Shown here piece by piece: positions 11,517 through 22,280 of a DNA stretch of 64,000 nt (positions within the stretch are counted from its first letter, which is position 1; each line of letters starts with the position of its first letter). Origin of the DNA: Desmodesmus armatus (Eukaryota; Chlorophyta; Chlorophyceae; Sphaeropleales; Scenedesmaceae); assembly GCA_007449985.2 (NCBI GenBank), contig VIIQ02000571.1, positions 310,001 to 374,000 of the forward strand. Reading direction: 5' to 3'. Under the pieces are notes generated by a model, which saw only the letters and a program-made list of their open reading frames with translations, ran no database searches and was not told where the DNA came from. The translations under genes and the position numbers were made by a program.

Positions 11517-13424
11517 ATGCAGTCAGCACAGTCCGGTGTGACCAACGCATCTCCTGATGTGTCCAAAGCAGCTTCCAGGCTGTCGCACTTGAGCCTGCAC
11601 CCACATGGCAGCATAGACCCAGCCCAGTCAGCTCCAACCCTCGACAGAAGCAACTCCTTAGGTGACAGGGCGACAGCACCACACCTCGTGGACATTCTGA
11701 GGCATGTAGGCCTCGGGGACAGGCTGCGGTCGTGTGCTCGGGTGTCACGCAGTTGGTTGAAGGCAGCAGTTGAGGCAACAGACACCATCGTTAGCACCAA
11801 CTCTGACCTTGACGTCCACAGCCTCTTGAGCATGTGCCGGTGGCTGCGCAAGCATGGCAAGGCACTCAGCAAGCTGCAGGCAGTGCTGCCTGCTGGCAGC
11901 GCACCAGTGGTGTATGCGCGCAACGAGCAGTACATTCGGGGGCGTGCTGCTGCTACCAACCTCACCAGCCTGTCACTCAAGTGCCCAGGAGTGTTCATGA
12001 GCATTGTTCCGGAGCTTGCGTCACTGCAGAGCCTGCAGCAGTTGGAGCTGCTGGATATGGAGCGGTCCGGGGTGTACCTTCCTGAGCCCTGTGCGCAAGT
12101 CCTGCTGCAGCTTCCCGCCCTCACACAGCTTAAGGTTGGCGGCAGCCTTACTAACTCATCTCACATGCCTATGGGGGAGTCCCTGCAGTGTGTGTGGGCC
12201 CTCACACAGCTGTGCTCGGTGGACATAGAGTGCTGGTGCGGCCTGAGACCGTTTCACCCGCGGGCATTCCAAGGCTTGTCAGGCATGACGCAGCTCAGCT
12301 CATTCTCTCTCAGCGCGCGTACCTTATGTGTGAAGCCCGCTCACCCGGCAAACCTATTTGGAGGACAGGAGACAGTGCCAGGCCTAACAGAGCTTACACA
12401 GCTGCAGGAGCTGAAGCTGCAATGTTTGCAGTCCGGTGTCGTGCAGCCGTCCTTGTTTACTGGCTTCACCAACCTTGAGCATCTGGTGCTGCAGATGGAC
12501 TACCTCGTACCTTCTGACACTGGGCCGCAGGACTTCCTGAGCCTGCTGCCACAGCTGCAGCACCTGACAGCCCTTGATTTCAGTTTGTCCACCAGACAAC
12601 TTCAGTCATCCCCTGCACAGCCCTCACTTCCCTGACAGCCAGCAGCAGGCTAAGGTACCTCAAATTGGATCACACATGGCTGCCCAACGGGGCATGGCAG
12701 CATGTGTTTGCACCCAACAGGCTGCTGCAGCTGGAGGCGCTGTCACTGGTGTGGATACAGCCACGTCTGGGGCTCAGCACCTTTGAGTGTATCATGTGCT
12801 GCTGCCCAAACCTCACATGCCTGAGCATTGATTACGCGCCTGCAGAGGTGCTACCGCTGCTAACAAGCCTCACCAAGCTGCGTACAGCATATGTAGATGC
12901 CGAAGACACCTGTGCACTGGTGCAGCAGCTGAGTGGCCTGCGGGACCTTGAGTTGGAGTACCCCTGGTGCACTGGCTTGTACCGCAACCCTGATGGGCTG
13001 TTGGAGCTCACAGGGCTGCAGCAACTGACACGGCTCAAGTTTGACTGCCCGCTGGACATATTGGAAGATGTAGAGTTTCTGCAGCTGGTAAGTGCCACTG
13101 CCAACAGGGCTGGAAAACCGCACGCCAGCCTGTACATGCATATGTGACTGCCGCAGTAGTTAGCCAGCCAGTGCGCCAAGTGATGCGGGCTTGTAGGGTC
13201 ACCCAGCATAGCAGGTGATACAAGCGAGGTGATGCTGGTGCGTATTGAATACGCACACAGACACGCGCATTGCCAACTGTGTCAGCAAGTCAGGGTGGTG
13301 CCATGCGTGCAAGCCTGACTGTTCTGTTGTCTTGCTGCATGGACAGGATCGCCGCTCGCCTGATGTGTCCAAGCAGTGGCTGTCATGGTGGCAGGCCAAC
13401 GTGGACCAACTGTACAGTCAGTAA
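11517..13424 (+). pseudogene. F-box/LRR protein, tandem copy A, frame-broken
   Basis: The first ATG opens MQSAQS, the same start as copy B. An F-box-like helix (HLVDILRHVGLGDRLRSCAR) is followed by leucine-rich repeats such as LTSLSLKCPG, LQSLQQLELL and FTNLEHLVLQ. F-box/LRR proteins are usually substrate receptors of SCF ubiquitin ligases. The frame ends at a TGA at 12633-12635. Compared with copy B, the segment before it is a net 28 nt shorter, which shifts the frame. Downstream, the homologous LRR region continues in another frame from about 12650 to a GTAAGT donor after 13087, and a terminal exon 13347-13424 (SPDVSKQWLSWWQAN, TAA) is in phase with that second frame. Either a pseudogene or a truncated 372-aa protein. 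Confidence 0.7.
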
Positions 13425-13746
13425 TACCAGCACTCCCCCCCTGCCCAGGAAAGCTCAGCCAGCAGCGGGGAAGAGGCAGGAGACACAGGAACGGGAGACG
13501 GCGAAGACTAGAGGGTGGTGGCCGGCGCTGCTGCAGCCATCACAAGCAGCATATGAGTACAATGCACTCAAGAACAGCAAGCTTGAGCTGTTGAGCATCA
13601 TAGCTACAGGTGCAAGGAAAATATTGATTGATGTTGGTTGGTTTGTGCCATGAAGGCTGGCTTTTTCACCTTGTGCACATGGCACGTGCCGCACCGGTGT
13701 TCTTGTACAGTGGTTGATGTACGCAGGTTTTGTTGTGCATGTTTGG

Positions 13747-13751
13747 TGTAA
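13747..13751 (+). promoter_or_regulatory. Candidate TGTAA polyadenylation signal, LRR copy A
   Basis: TGTAA, the usual chlorophyte poly(A) signal, sits in a stretch conserved with the downstream region of copy B, about 320 nt after the terminal exon. Confidence 0.5.
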
Positions 13752-14450
13752 GCTCTAGCACACGTTGCCAGACACGTTGAGGGTGCCTGTTTCTATAGCC
13801 ACAGCACGGCTATCTCAATACATCCGATGACATCAGTGCTGTCTTGGTTGGGTGGCCGCCATTCCATGGCCCCGCAGCATCTGCTAGATCCTTCCCTTGC
13901 GCTCGCAAGCTGCAAACCCAGCAACACACCCCTCTTTGATGTTTGCGAGCCATTTTTGACAAAAGTGGCCTGCCTGCATGCTGTGCTGCCACCAGCTGGG
14001 TCTGCAAGTGGATATATAGTTTGAAAGCATTTTGGCCCCATGTTCAGCAGCTGGCGGTAAGCACCAATGCCAAAATGGGCAGGATGTCAAGGAGACTTCT
14101 TGTGCAGCATGCTCACACCTGAGCACACCACTGCAGCCTGTCTCCAAGGGCTACATGCCGTAGGATGTTTTCAGTTTGAGATGGCGCATTTGTTTGCAAA
14201 CAGGCAGCCCTTCACAGGCCTTGCGCCAGCCTTCCATCGACCAGCCATGCGCTGAACGTTGTTAAGAACGTTGGACTCGCCTGCACGCCAGACGAATGCC
14301 ACTTGCGCCTGCAAGTAACCGGACATTGCTTACACAAAGCTTATTGAAAGCAACTCCAGCTTTGCGTGTTTGTTCACGCTGTCCAGACGCACGAGGTCCA
14401 CGCGCAACGCCAGCAGCTCCCCCACACGCCCCTACCAGCACAACGCGAAA

Positions 14451-16531
14451 ATGCAGTCAGCACAGTCCTATACGACCAATTCATCTACCGATGTGTCCAC
14501 AGCAGCTGCCAGGCTGTCGCACTTGAGCCTGCACCCACATGGCAGCACAGACCCAGCCCACCAGCAGTCAGCCTCAACCCATTATGATAGCTACTCCTTA
14601 GGTGACAGGGCGACAGCACCACACCTCGTGGACATTCTGAGGCATGTAGGCCTCGCGGACAGGCTGCGGTCGTGTGCTCGGGTGTCGCGCAGTTGGTTGA
14701 AGGCAGCAGTTGAGGCAACAGACACCATCGTTAGCACCAACTCTGACCTTGACGTCCACAGCCTCTTGAGCATGTGCCGGTGGCTGCGCAAGCATGGCAA
14801 GGCACTCAGCAAGCTGCAGGCAGTGTTGCCTTCTGGCAGCGCACCAGTGGTGTACGCTCGCAACGAGCAGTATATTCGGGGGCTTGCTGCTGCTACCAAC
14901 CTCACCAGCCTGTCGCTCAAGTGCCCAGGAGTTTTCATGTGCATAGTGCCGGAGCTTGCGTCACTGCAGAGCCTGCAGCAGGTGGAGCTGCTAGATGAGC
15001 ACCTTGAGCATCTGGTGTACCTTCCTGACCCCTGCGTGGAAGTCATGGAGCAGCTGACCACACTTACACACCTCAAGGTTGGCGGCAGCCTTACTGACGT
15101 GACTGACTACATGCCTATGGGGGCCCCCTATACTGAGTCCCTGATGTGTTTGTGGGCACTCACACAGCTGCGCTCGGTGGACATAGAGTGCTGGAGCACC
15201 ACAAGCCCGTTTCACCCGCAAGTCTTCCAAGGTCACCTGTCAGGCCTGTCAGGCATGACGCAGCTCAGCTCAATCTCTCTGAGCGCGCCCTCCCTGTGTG
15301 TGGAGCCTGCTGACCACCCGGGCTACAGGTTCCGAGGACAGGAGACAGTGCCAGGCCTTACAGAGCTTACACAGCTGCAGGTGCTGAAGCTGCAATCACG
15401 GGCTCCGACGAACGACTTCGGTAGGCTGCAGCCGTCCATGTTTACTGGCTTCACCAACCTTGAGCACCTGGTGCTGCAGATGGACTACCTCGTACCTTCT
15501 GACACTGGGGCACAGGACCTTCTTAGCTTGCTGCCACAGCTGCAGCAGCTGACAGCGCTGGAGTTGCGTTCACTGCTGCGTTCACACCAGGCTGGTACAC
15601 GGTGTAACAGTCTTGAATCATCCCCCTGCACAGCCCTCACTGCCCTGACAGCAAGCAGCAGGCTACGGTACCTCAACTTGGATCACACAAGGCTGCCCAG
15701 CGGGGCATGGCAGCATGTGTTTGCACCCAACAGGCTGCTGCAGCTGGAGGGGCTGTCACTGTTGTGGGTACAGCCAGATCTGGAGCTCAGCAACTTTCAG
15801 TGTATCATGAGCTGCTGCCCAAACCTCACCTACCTCGGCACTGACTACGCGCCTGCAGAGGTGTACCCGCTGCTAACAAGCCTCACCAAGCTGCGTATAG
15901 CATATATACATCTGGAAGCCGAAGACACCTATGCGCTGGTGCAGCAGCTGAGTGCCCTGCGGGACGTTGAGGTAGACTTCTCCTGCTACTCCTCAGTAGT
16001 ATCATGCTACTCCAACCCTGATGGGCTGTTGCAGCTCACAGGGCTGCAGCAGCTGACACGGCTCAAGTTTGACTCGATGCACATATTGGAAGATGTCGAG
16101 TTTCTGCAGCTGGTAAGGGTTGGGCACCCCGGGTGGCATGCCAGCCTGTACATGCATATGCGACTGCCGCAGCAGGCAGCCAACCAGTGTGGCAAGTGAT
16201 GTGCATGCTTGTAGGGTCACTCGTCATGCCATGCCATGCATGCCATGCCATGCATGCAATTGGCAACGTCATGCCATGCCATGCTTGCCGGGCAGGTGAT
16301 TCGCGAGCTGCAACATGCACACAGAGACTGCAGCTTTGCCGTTGTTGTCAGCACTTCAGGGTGGCCCATCCATGTACGCATGACAGACATTCGGGGTGGT
16401 GAAATGCGTCCAAGCCTGACTGTTCTGTTGTCTTGCTGCTTGGACAGAATTGCCTGCCGCGCTGCTCGCCTGATGTGCACAAGCAGTGGCTGTCATGGTG
16501 GCAGGCCAACGAGGCTGCACTGTACAGTTAG
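14451..16531 (+). CDS. F-box/LRR protein, tandem copy B, intact
   Basis: Probable SCF ubiquitin-ligase substrate receptor (inferred from architecture). Exons 14451-16112 and 16448-16531 (TAG) give 581 aa. The F-box-like helix is at about residues 58-95 (LVDILRHVGLADRLRSCAR). The rest is irregular leucine-rich repeats (LTQLRSVDIE, LTELTQLQVLKLQ, LPQLQQLTALEL, LTGLQQLTRLKFD). ATG 14451 is chosen because copy A has a stop just upstream of the equivalent ATG. The second exon is supported by conservation: both copies splice in phase 0 from FLQL to an exon reading SPDV-x-KQWLSWWQAN. If the intron is retained, the frame ends at 16199 instead. A TGTAA at 16938-16942 is conserved with copy A (13747-13751). 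Confidence 0.85.
16224..16290 (+). repeat. ATGCC microsatellite in the LRR copy B intron
   Basis: Repeated CATGC / ATGCC pentamers lie between the two exons of copy B and are absent from the same intron of copy A. Confidence 0.7.
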
Positions 16532-16937
16532 CACTACAAGCGCTCTCTCCCTGCTGAGGCCAGCTCAGCCAGCAGCGGGAAAGAGGCAGAAGACACAGGG
16601 ACGGAAGACGGTGAAGACTAGGCCAGAGATGCAGGGGCGGAGACTCCAAAGACCAGGCAGGAGATGACGAGAGACACTATGGCATACTAAGGCAGTCTCA
16701 TAGCACGATAAGGCAAAGAGGCACTGCCGCAGTGACATTGTGACAGTGTCTTTTGGCGACGACGGGAGACGGCAAGGACTAGGAGCTGGTGGCCGGCGCT
16801 GCCGCAGCCTCTGCAAGCAGCATGTGTTGATTGGGTTGTGCCGCAAAGCCTTGCGGAGTTCGCTTGTGCCACCACGTGCCGCACTGTGTTCTTGCACAGT
16901 GTCCACTGTTGCGCAGGTGCTGTTGTGCATGTTTTGG

Positions 16938-16942
16938 TGTAA
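16938..16942 (+). promoter_or_regulatory. Candidate TGTAA polyadenylation signal, LRR copy B
   Basis: Matches the copy A signal in position and context (ttttggtgtaagcgctgg against tttggtgtaagctctagc), about 400 nt after the copy B stop. Confidence 0.5.
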
Positions 16943-17952
16943 GCGCTGGCAGACGCTGCCAGACACGTTGAGGGTGCCTGTTTCTGTAGCCACAGCATTT
17001 GAACCACAGCTATCTCAAGACATCGGATGATAGCAGTGCTGTCTTGGTTGGGTGGCAGCTATCCCAGTGGTGATGCTTTCACCAAGGAGGCTGTTGGAGT
17101 GGTTGCCAAGCCATGCCGTTGAGTGCTGGCCCACCAGCATCCTGCACTCCGCAATGCAGCGGCTTGATACATGCACGAGTTGCTGACATCATGATGGTAG
17201 GCCAGGCAGGCACCTGCTATCATTGTAACAAATGGTTCCGCGCCTGTTTTGAGCCGGGAAAGGTGCCTCAACATGAAAACTCAATTCTGCAACAACCTCT
17301 AGTGGTGGGCCTGCCACGATGAATACTTAGTAAGCTCTCAAAGATACTTTTGGGCCAAGCTCTCTGCCTGCCTGCTGTAGCTGCTGTGTGATTTGAGCGC
17401 CTTCCTGGGAGCAGATGCAGGGAGGCCAATGGCAACAAGTCCAGATTCAGAAGCAATACAGCAGCGCATACGCTGCAGCTTCCTCTGCGTTTGTATGTTG
17501 TCCATCGGCCCCACATAGTCAGTTCCCCAGCAGTAGCTAATCAACACGCTGCTACACAGTAGGAAGCAGTGGGACCTAGAAAAGGGTTGGTGTCGAGGCC
17601 AGCACTGCTCATGCCATCATTTGTGCAGGGGCCCCAGCATCCAAAAGCATTGTGCCTGATGAGTTTCAGTCTTGACAGGACCCCTGTTTTTAAACGCCTT
17701 GTACAAACACCTTGTACAACCAACCTGCACAGCGCGGCCGGACAGCTTGCCTCGCTAGCGGTGGAGAAACAGCTACCCAACAGCTCAGGCAAACTGTTGA
17801 TTTGTGCGGAGTTAATCCCCACAGGGCCAAATGCTACAAAGGCATGTTACACAACGTTGAAGGCGCAGCCTGCGCCACACATGCCTTGGGGGTGCTCCCA
17901 GCTGCTGTCACACGGACGCAACAAGGTGCCGGCTGTCTGCGCTGCTGCTGCA

Positions 17953-17957
17953 TTACA
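17953..17957 (-). promoter_or_regulatory. Candidate TGTAA polyadenylation signal, eL27
   Basis: TTACA on the plus strand reads TGTAA on the gene strand, about 100 nt downstream of the eL27 stop, the expected place for a chlorophyte poly(A) signal. Confidence 0.55.
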
Positions 17958-18026
17958 TACTGCTGCTGCGTCTGCAACAACCACTGCGGCGGCGGCCGCA
18001 GCCGCCGCTGCTGCAACACGCTGAGG

Positions 18027-18056
<30 letters not shown>

Positions 18057-18058
<2 letters not shown>

Positions 18059-21000
18059 AGAAGCGCAGCTTGCTGAAGAACCACCTGTTCTTGCCGCTCT
18101 TGAACTTCTCCTCAAACAGCTTCTTCGCCTCCTGCAGGGCGATGTGACAGTGCGGCGATATGTGATTGTTAGATATTGGTTCATATGCCAATGCTCATGC
18201 CAATGCTTATCACTTTGGAAAAAACACTTGTGTGGGCAACCGCACGAAGCAGATGCCCTCTCCCATGCTGCCCGATAATGCACGCCCGCCCGCCAATACC
18301 CCCACACCGGCTGCCAGCACTCCCTCATACCCGGCCAGCCTGCATCCTCAGCCTTCACCCCCCTGGCAACCCAGCGGCTGCACCCCTCGCACACACCACT
18401 GCACACCCTTGGAAGCAACTTCACCAAAACAACGCTCTGCTGCATCACTCGGCACCCAGTCAGCAAAATGTCACACCACGACCCCGTTTGCGCTGCGTGC
18501 TTCGCACCTTGTTTGCGTCTGTCTTCTTGCTGCTGTCATCGACAACCTCGCCGGACACAACACCCTTGAGGTCAACATCCAGGGTGTAACGGGTGGGCAT
18601 CATGTGGTTGTAGTTCACAACCTGAAGCAGGACAGAACAGCACCGCTTTACTAAGTCAGCCTCACACAGCACAGCATGTCACAAGACGTGCATCACACAA
18701 CACGCAACAGCTTCTGGGCATCATGTGGTTGTGGTTTACTACCTGCAGCAACACAGGACAGCACCAGACACTAAGCTTTTGAGTGCAGCCTGTATCAGGG
18801 CTGGTGCGCACGCTGCGCTGGTGAGGCATCGCCTCAAGTTGCCCCCAGAAGTGGAGTTCGTCCGGCTGTTCTGTGTATAACCAGCTGTGAGCAGTCCCTG
18901 CCCCCTCTGGTTCCCCCCGACCTCACACACACAAACTGCAATGCCACGTTGGCTGCACAGACGCACACTGTGCGTTGACTCGTGCTAGGCGCATGCAGAA
19001 AGTATGGATTGCAGGCACCTTGCGGCGTGTGACCTGACGGCAGCAGTCTGTCGTACACGCAAGCGCAACAGAGCACTGATGTTTACCGACAGTCTGCCGC
19101 TGTCATGCCATGCACCCTGAGGCACATGCATGTTGATACTGGACAAGCGCGAGCAGTACTTCTGTGACTAGCGTGCAGGCATCAATGCACTCGAGGGCGT
19201 GTGACCTGACGGCAGCAGTCTGTCGTGAACGCAAGCGCAACAAAGCACTGATGTTCTCAGACAGTCTGCCGCTGTCATGTCACCATGCTTTGATCAGCAT
19301 GCAGGCATGGATGCACCTTAGGGCGTATGAACTGACGGCAGCAGTCTGTCAGTGACGCAAGCGCCACGGAAGCGCCAATGCTCATGTCTGACAGTCTGCC
19401 GCGGTCATGTCAAGCACCTGCCGGCACATGCATGCACCATCATACCCTGCTGCCCGTTGTTGCTAAGTTTTGTTGCCTAGATCATGACGTAAGCCTGCTG
19501 CCCGAGCAGTGCGGGCTGCTGCTGATGCAAGGGCACGACGCGCCTGTGGCCCGAGCAGTGCTGCTGATGCTGCTGCTGTGCCATGTGACCTCCATGTCAG
19601 TGTTGCTCGTACTGGTGCTGTTGCGTGTGTCATCAGGCTGCAGCTACCGACATACTGCCTCCGTTTTACCATGCTTACAGTACTGCAGCGCTCGCGGCCG
19701 TGCGGTCCGTACCCAACCCGCAATTCCAGCTGCCGCCTGCACTTTGTGCCACGGCGCCACTGCCGCTGCTGTGCTGCTACTGTTCTTGTACTGCAGTGCT
19801 GATGCTGTGCTGCCTGTTCCCAGACTGCACTGATCCCCACTGCCGTTCGTGCTGCAGTAATGTAGTGTTGTAGTGTTGCCGCTGTTCTGAGACTGCACGA
19901 TCTGCATTGCCGGCTGGGCTGTCCCACTGGTGAGGCTTTGCATCGACTCCCTGCAGTTGGGTTCGCCTGATTGCGCTGTGTGTGGCCAGCCGTTGGGAGT
20001 CCACCCCCCCGGTAAAACCCATCAAAAAATGCTGGCTGGTTCGCACCTTGATGAATGTCTTCACGCTGCTGCGGCGGGCCTGGACCTTAGCCTTGGCGCG
20101 CTTGGTCACCTGCACAGAATGACGCACACGCAGCAAGTACACGGCACAGCAACACGCAGCATGCAACCCGGTCAGGACCACACCTTGTTCCATGAGCTGC
20201 CGCAAGTGGCAGCAGCTGCCTAGATAAGAGGGAGAGGGGGGCACATCTGTTAGAAGGCACATATGATGTAACACAGGCCGACTGCTTTACTTGCTGCTAC
20301 CGCATTTGCTAGGCCTGCCTGGTGGGTGCGCATACGAGCAGTTTTCAGTCTTGTCCTCCAGGGTCCCACCCGCTGTGCCAAACACCCTTCCTCCACACCC
20401 CAGGGGTCTACGCGTTGCCTAAACCATTCCTGCCCCATACCGCTGCCTCATTCCCCCACCCATCACGTCCGCAAAACCCCAGCTGCGCGTGCAGCATGCC
20501 GGCCCCAACTGCCAAGAGCCATGCCATGCGGCGTGTGAGGAAGTATTTCTCACAGAAACTGGGCAGCTTTGCCTACCCCCTGCTGCAGTGGGCCTGGACA
20601 GTTTGTGCATGGCCACTGTCTTGCAGCTGGGTTCATGCCTGCCCAACTGCGCGCACAAGTGCTGGCTTGGCTGGCCAAACGCATCCCTGACACCTTCTGT
20701 CACACGAAGGTGTGTTGCTGTGCTGCGTCTGCGCTGTTGCACTGCATTCAGATGCTGTGCTGTGCGCCCGCCCAGCTGGAGGGCACTGTGCAGCCGCTGG
20801 ATGGGACCAAATCGGTCCCACAGGCTTTACCAGCGCAGGTGCAGTGGACAGCCTACTGTGGTAGATCCAGGGCAACATGCTGCTCCAGCGGCTCTGTCGC
20901 AACTGCATCGCTCGACGGTGGTGACCAGCCATGCCTGCGCAGCCTCCTCTGCACACCACGCGGCTGAGGAGGCAGCTGCGCAGCTCCAGCCTCGCACGTG

Positions 21001-21371
21001 AGGCAGCTGCATCCCCTTACTGCTGCTGTTGCTGCCGCTGGTGGCCAGAGCTGCTGCTGTTGCTGCTGCTGTAGCTGATGCAGGTAGCCCAGCCCCACCC
21101 TGAGGGTCCCAAAGCATCCAGATCCCTTCAACCCACCTTACGGGGCTCCTTGGCAAGGCCGCAGACCAGAGCATGGCCATAGGGGCGTGCACCCACACCA
21201 TCATCGTGGTTCTTCACAATGACGGCCTTCTTGCCGGCATACCTGCCGGTGAGAAGGATCACGACCTTCCCGGGCTGCGTGCACAGAGATACGTGTGAGA
21301 CGGTGCCCAGAGAGGATAAGCCGCCTGGTCTCACACAAAGATGGGGGGCGCACCTTGAGGAACTTCACCAT
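18057..21371 (-). CDS. RPL27: 60S ribosomal protein eL27
   Basis: Structural protein of the large cytosolic ribosomal subunit. Exons, high to low: 21354-21371 (MVKFLK), 21137-21274 ([20 protein letters not shown]...RPYGHALV), 20047-20109 ([21 protein letters not shown]), 18508-18621 ([18 protein letters not shown]), 18057-18131 ([19 protein letters not shown]...KLRF, TGA). Total 135 aa, against about 136 in other eukaryotes. All junctions are GT-AG and all exons are whole-codon, so every intron is phase 0. The first intron is under 100 nt, but intron 3 is about 1.4 kb and holds a diverged tandem repeat, so the gene is about eight times longer than its coding sequence. A CTG/CAG run directly follows the stop in the 3' UTR. 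Confidence 0.96.
19025..19412 (-). repeat. Three-copy diverged tandem repeat in eL27 intron 3
   Basis: Units at about 19025-19110, 19196-19285 and 19321-19412 share CTGACGGCAGCAGTCTGTC and ACAGTCTGCCGC, with period about 130-170 nt. They lie wholly inside the 18622-20046 intron. Confidence 0.75.
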
Positions 21372-22280
21372 TGCAAACGAGTCTGCTGCAGCTCCTTTGT
21401 GCCCACGGCTGCAAAAAAGAGAGAGCCAGAGGCAGAGCTGCTGCATTTGGAGCGACCGGTGTCACAATACATAAACCTTGCTCGGTGCGCTCAAAAACAA
21501 TGCGACAAGGGGCTCAAAGCTCGTGATCTGCACAAATCTCACTGCCTTTGACGTTCGCAGGCGCTCTACACGTCGCATACAGCCCTTTTCCATCACAGGT
21601 CTGCTGTCCTGCTGCCCCACTTCAGTGCTTCGCCTAACTGGCGTCATCACAAACCAGGAAGGCCGTGATCCTGGCTATGGGGTTACTTTCTTCGTTGTTT
21701 GGTTGGCAGTCTGCCAGTGCAGATGCCGCACAGCCTGAGGGTGGGCAGTTTTGTTCCACAGAGTTTCCGCAGGTACGGTAGGGCAGATGGGTGGCTTGTG
21801 CCCCAGCTGCTGAATAGTGGTGCTGGACTCAGGGACTTGCAGCTGACCGGGGTCATGCTGCTTTCTGTTCCTGCAGATGTGGGGAAAGTTTGTAGACCAT
21901 GTGGTGGACACAGCATACAGCCGGACATGCACTGCAGATGCAGCGCCAGAGGTGGGTGGGAGGCTGTGCTTCGTCTGGATTGACTCGTGCTGTGGATGTT
22001 TGTGTACAGCTAGTACATGGACTACAGCATTGCCAGTCCGTTGCAAACGTCGCAAGTAGACGTCAGACGGGCTTGCATTGTCATATAAGCCAACAGCATA
22101 CCGATATTTAAAGATACTCATTGAGAACAGTTGGCTGCCAGGCTGTTGCTGGCCAGTATGTGCACATGCACGCAATGCCACAGTTGAATATTCATCCAGT
22201 CCTGGAGGCAACAGTAGCAGAAGCTTGCTTGCAAAGCACCCCCACAAGGCTGTGTCAGGAGCCGACAAGCGGTGCTCAAG
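21372..22280. promoter_or_regulatory. Divergent promoter region between eL27 and the SLP phosphatase
   Basis: The two genes are transcribed away from each other from this 0.9-kb interval. No clear TATA box is seen. A short frame at 21877 (MWGKFVDHVVDTAYS) begins right after an AG and ends at a possible donor, but its phase does not fit the phosphatase exon, so it was not joined. Confidence 0.4.

Larger units (their letters stand above)
11186..17065 (+). repeat. ~2.9-kb tandem segmental duplication carrying the two F-box/LRR genes
   Basis: Unit A (about 11186-14060) and unit B (about 14130-17065) match before, within and after the genes. The upstream blocks share the run ending CGCCTGCACGCCAGACGAAT. 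The downstream blocks share an Ala/Ser/Glu-coding stretch, TGTAA, and a tail around GTGCTGTCTTGGTTGGGTGG. Promoter, gene and 3' region were therefore duplicated together. Confidence 0.85.
16532..18056 (+). other. Convergent 3' regions between LRR copy B and eL27
   Basis: The first ~530 bases are the 3' part of the LRR duplication. Beyond about 17065 I see no supported gene. A minus-strand open frame at 17338-17547 and a plus-strand one at 17569-18024 have some protein-like composition but no recognisable domain or splice partners. The right end is the eL27 3' UTR. Confidence 0.45.

Noticed and set aside
13417..13448. Tiny 32-33-nt intron removing the stop in the LRR terminal exon
   Set aside because: GT and AG are present in both copies, but the length is below normal intron size and removing it changes the frame away from the conserved acidic stretch.
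17338..17547. Minus-strand open frame with protein-like composition
   Set aside because: No domain, no splice partner and no conservation within the window; too weak to list as a gene.
17569..18024. Plus-strand 151-aa open frame ending in poly-Ala
   Set aside because: It overlaps the eL27 3' UTR antisense and its poly-Ala comes from a GC-rich triplet run; no recognisable fold.
21877..21951. Short exon-like frame MWGKFVDHVVDTAYS upstream of the phosphatase
   Set aside because: It ends in phase 0 at its donor while the next phosphatase exon boundary would need phase 2, so it cannot be joined with the sites seen.
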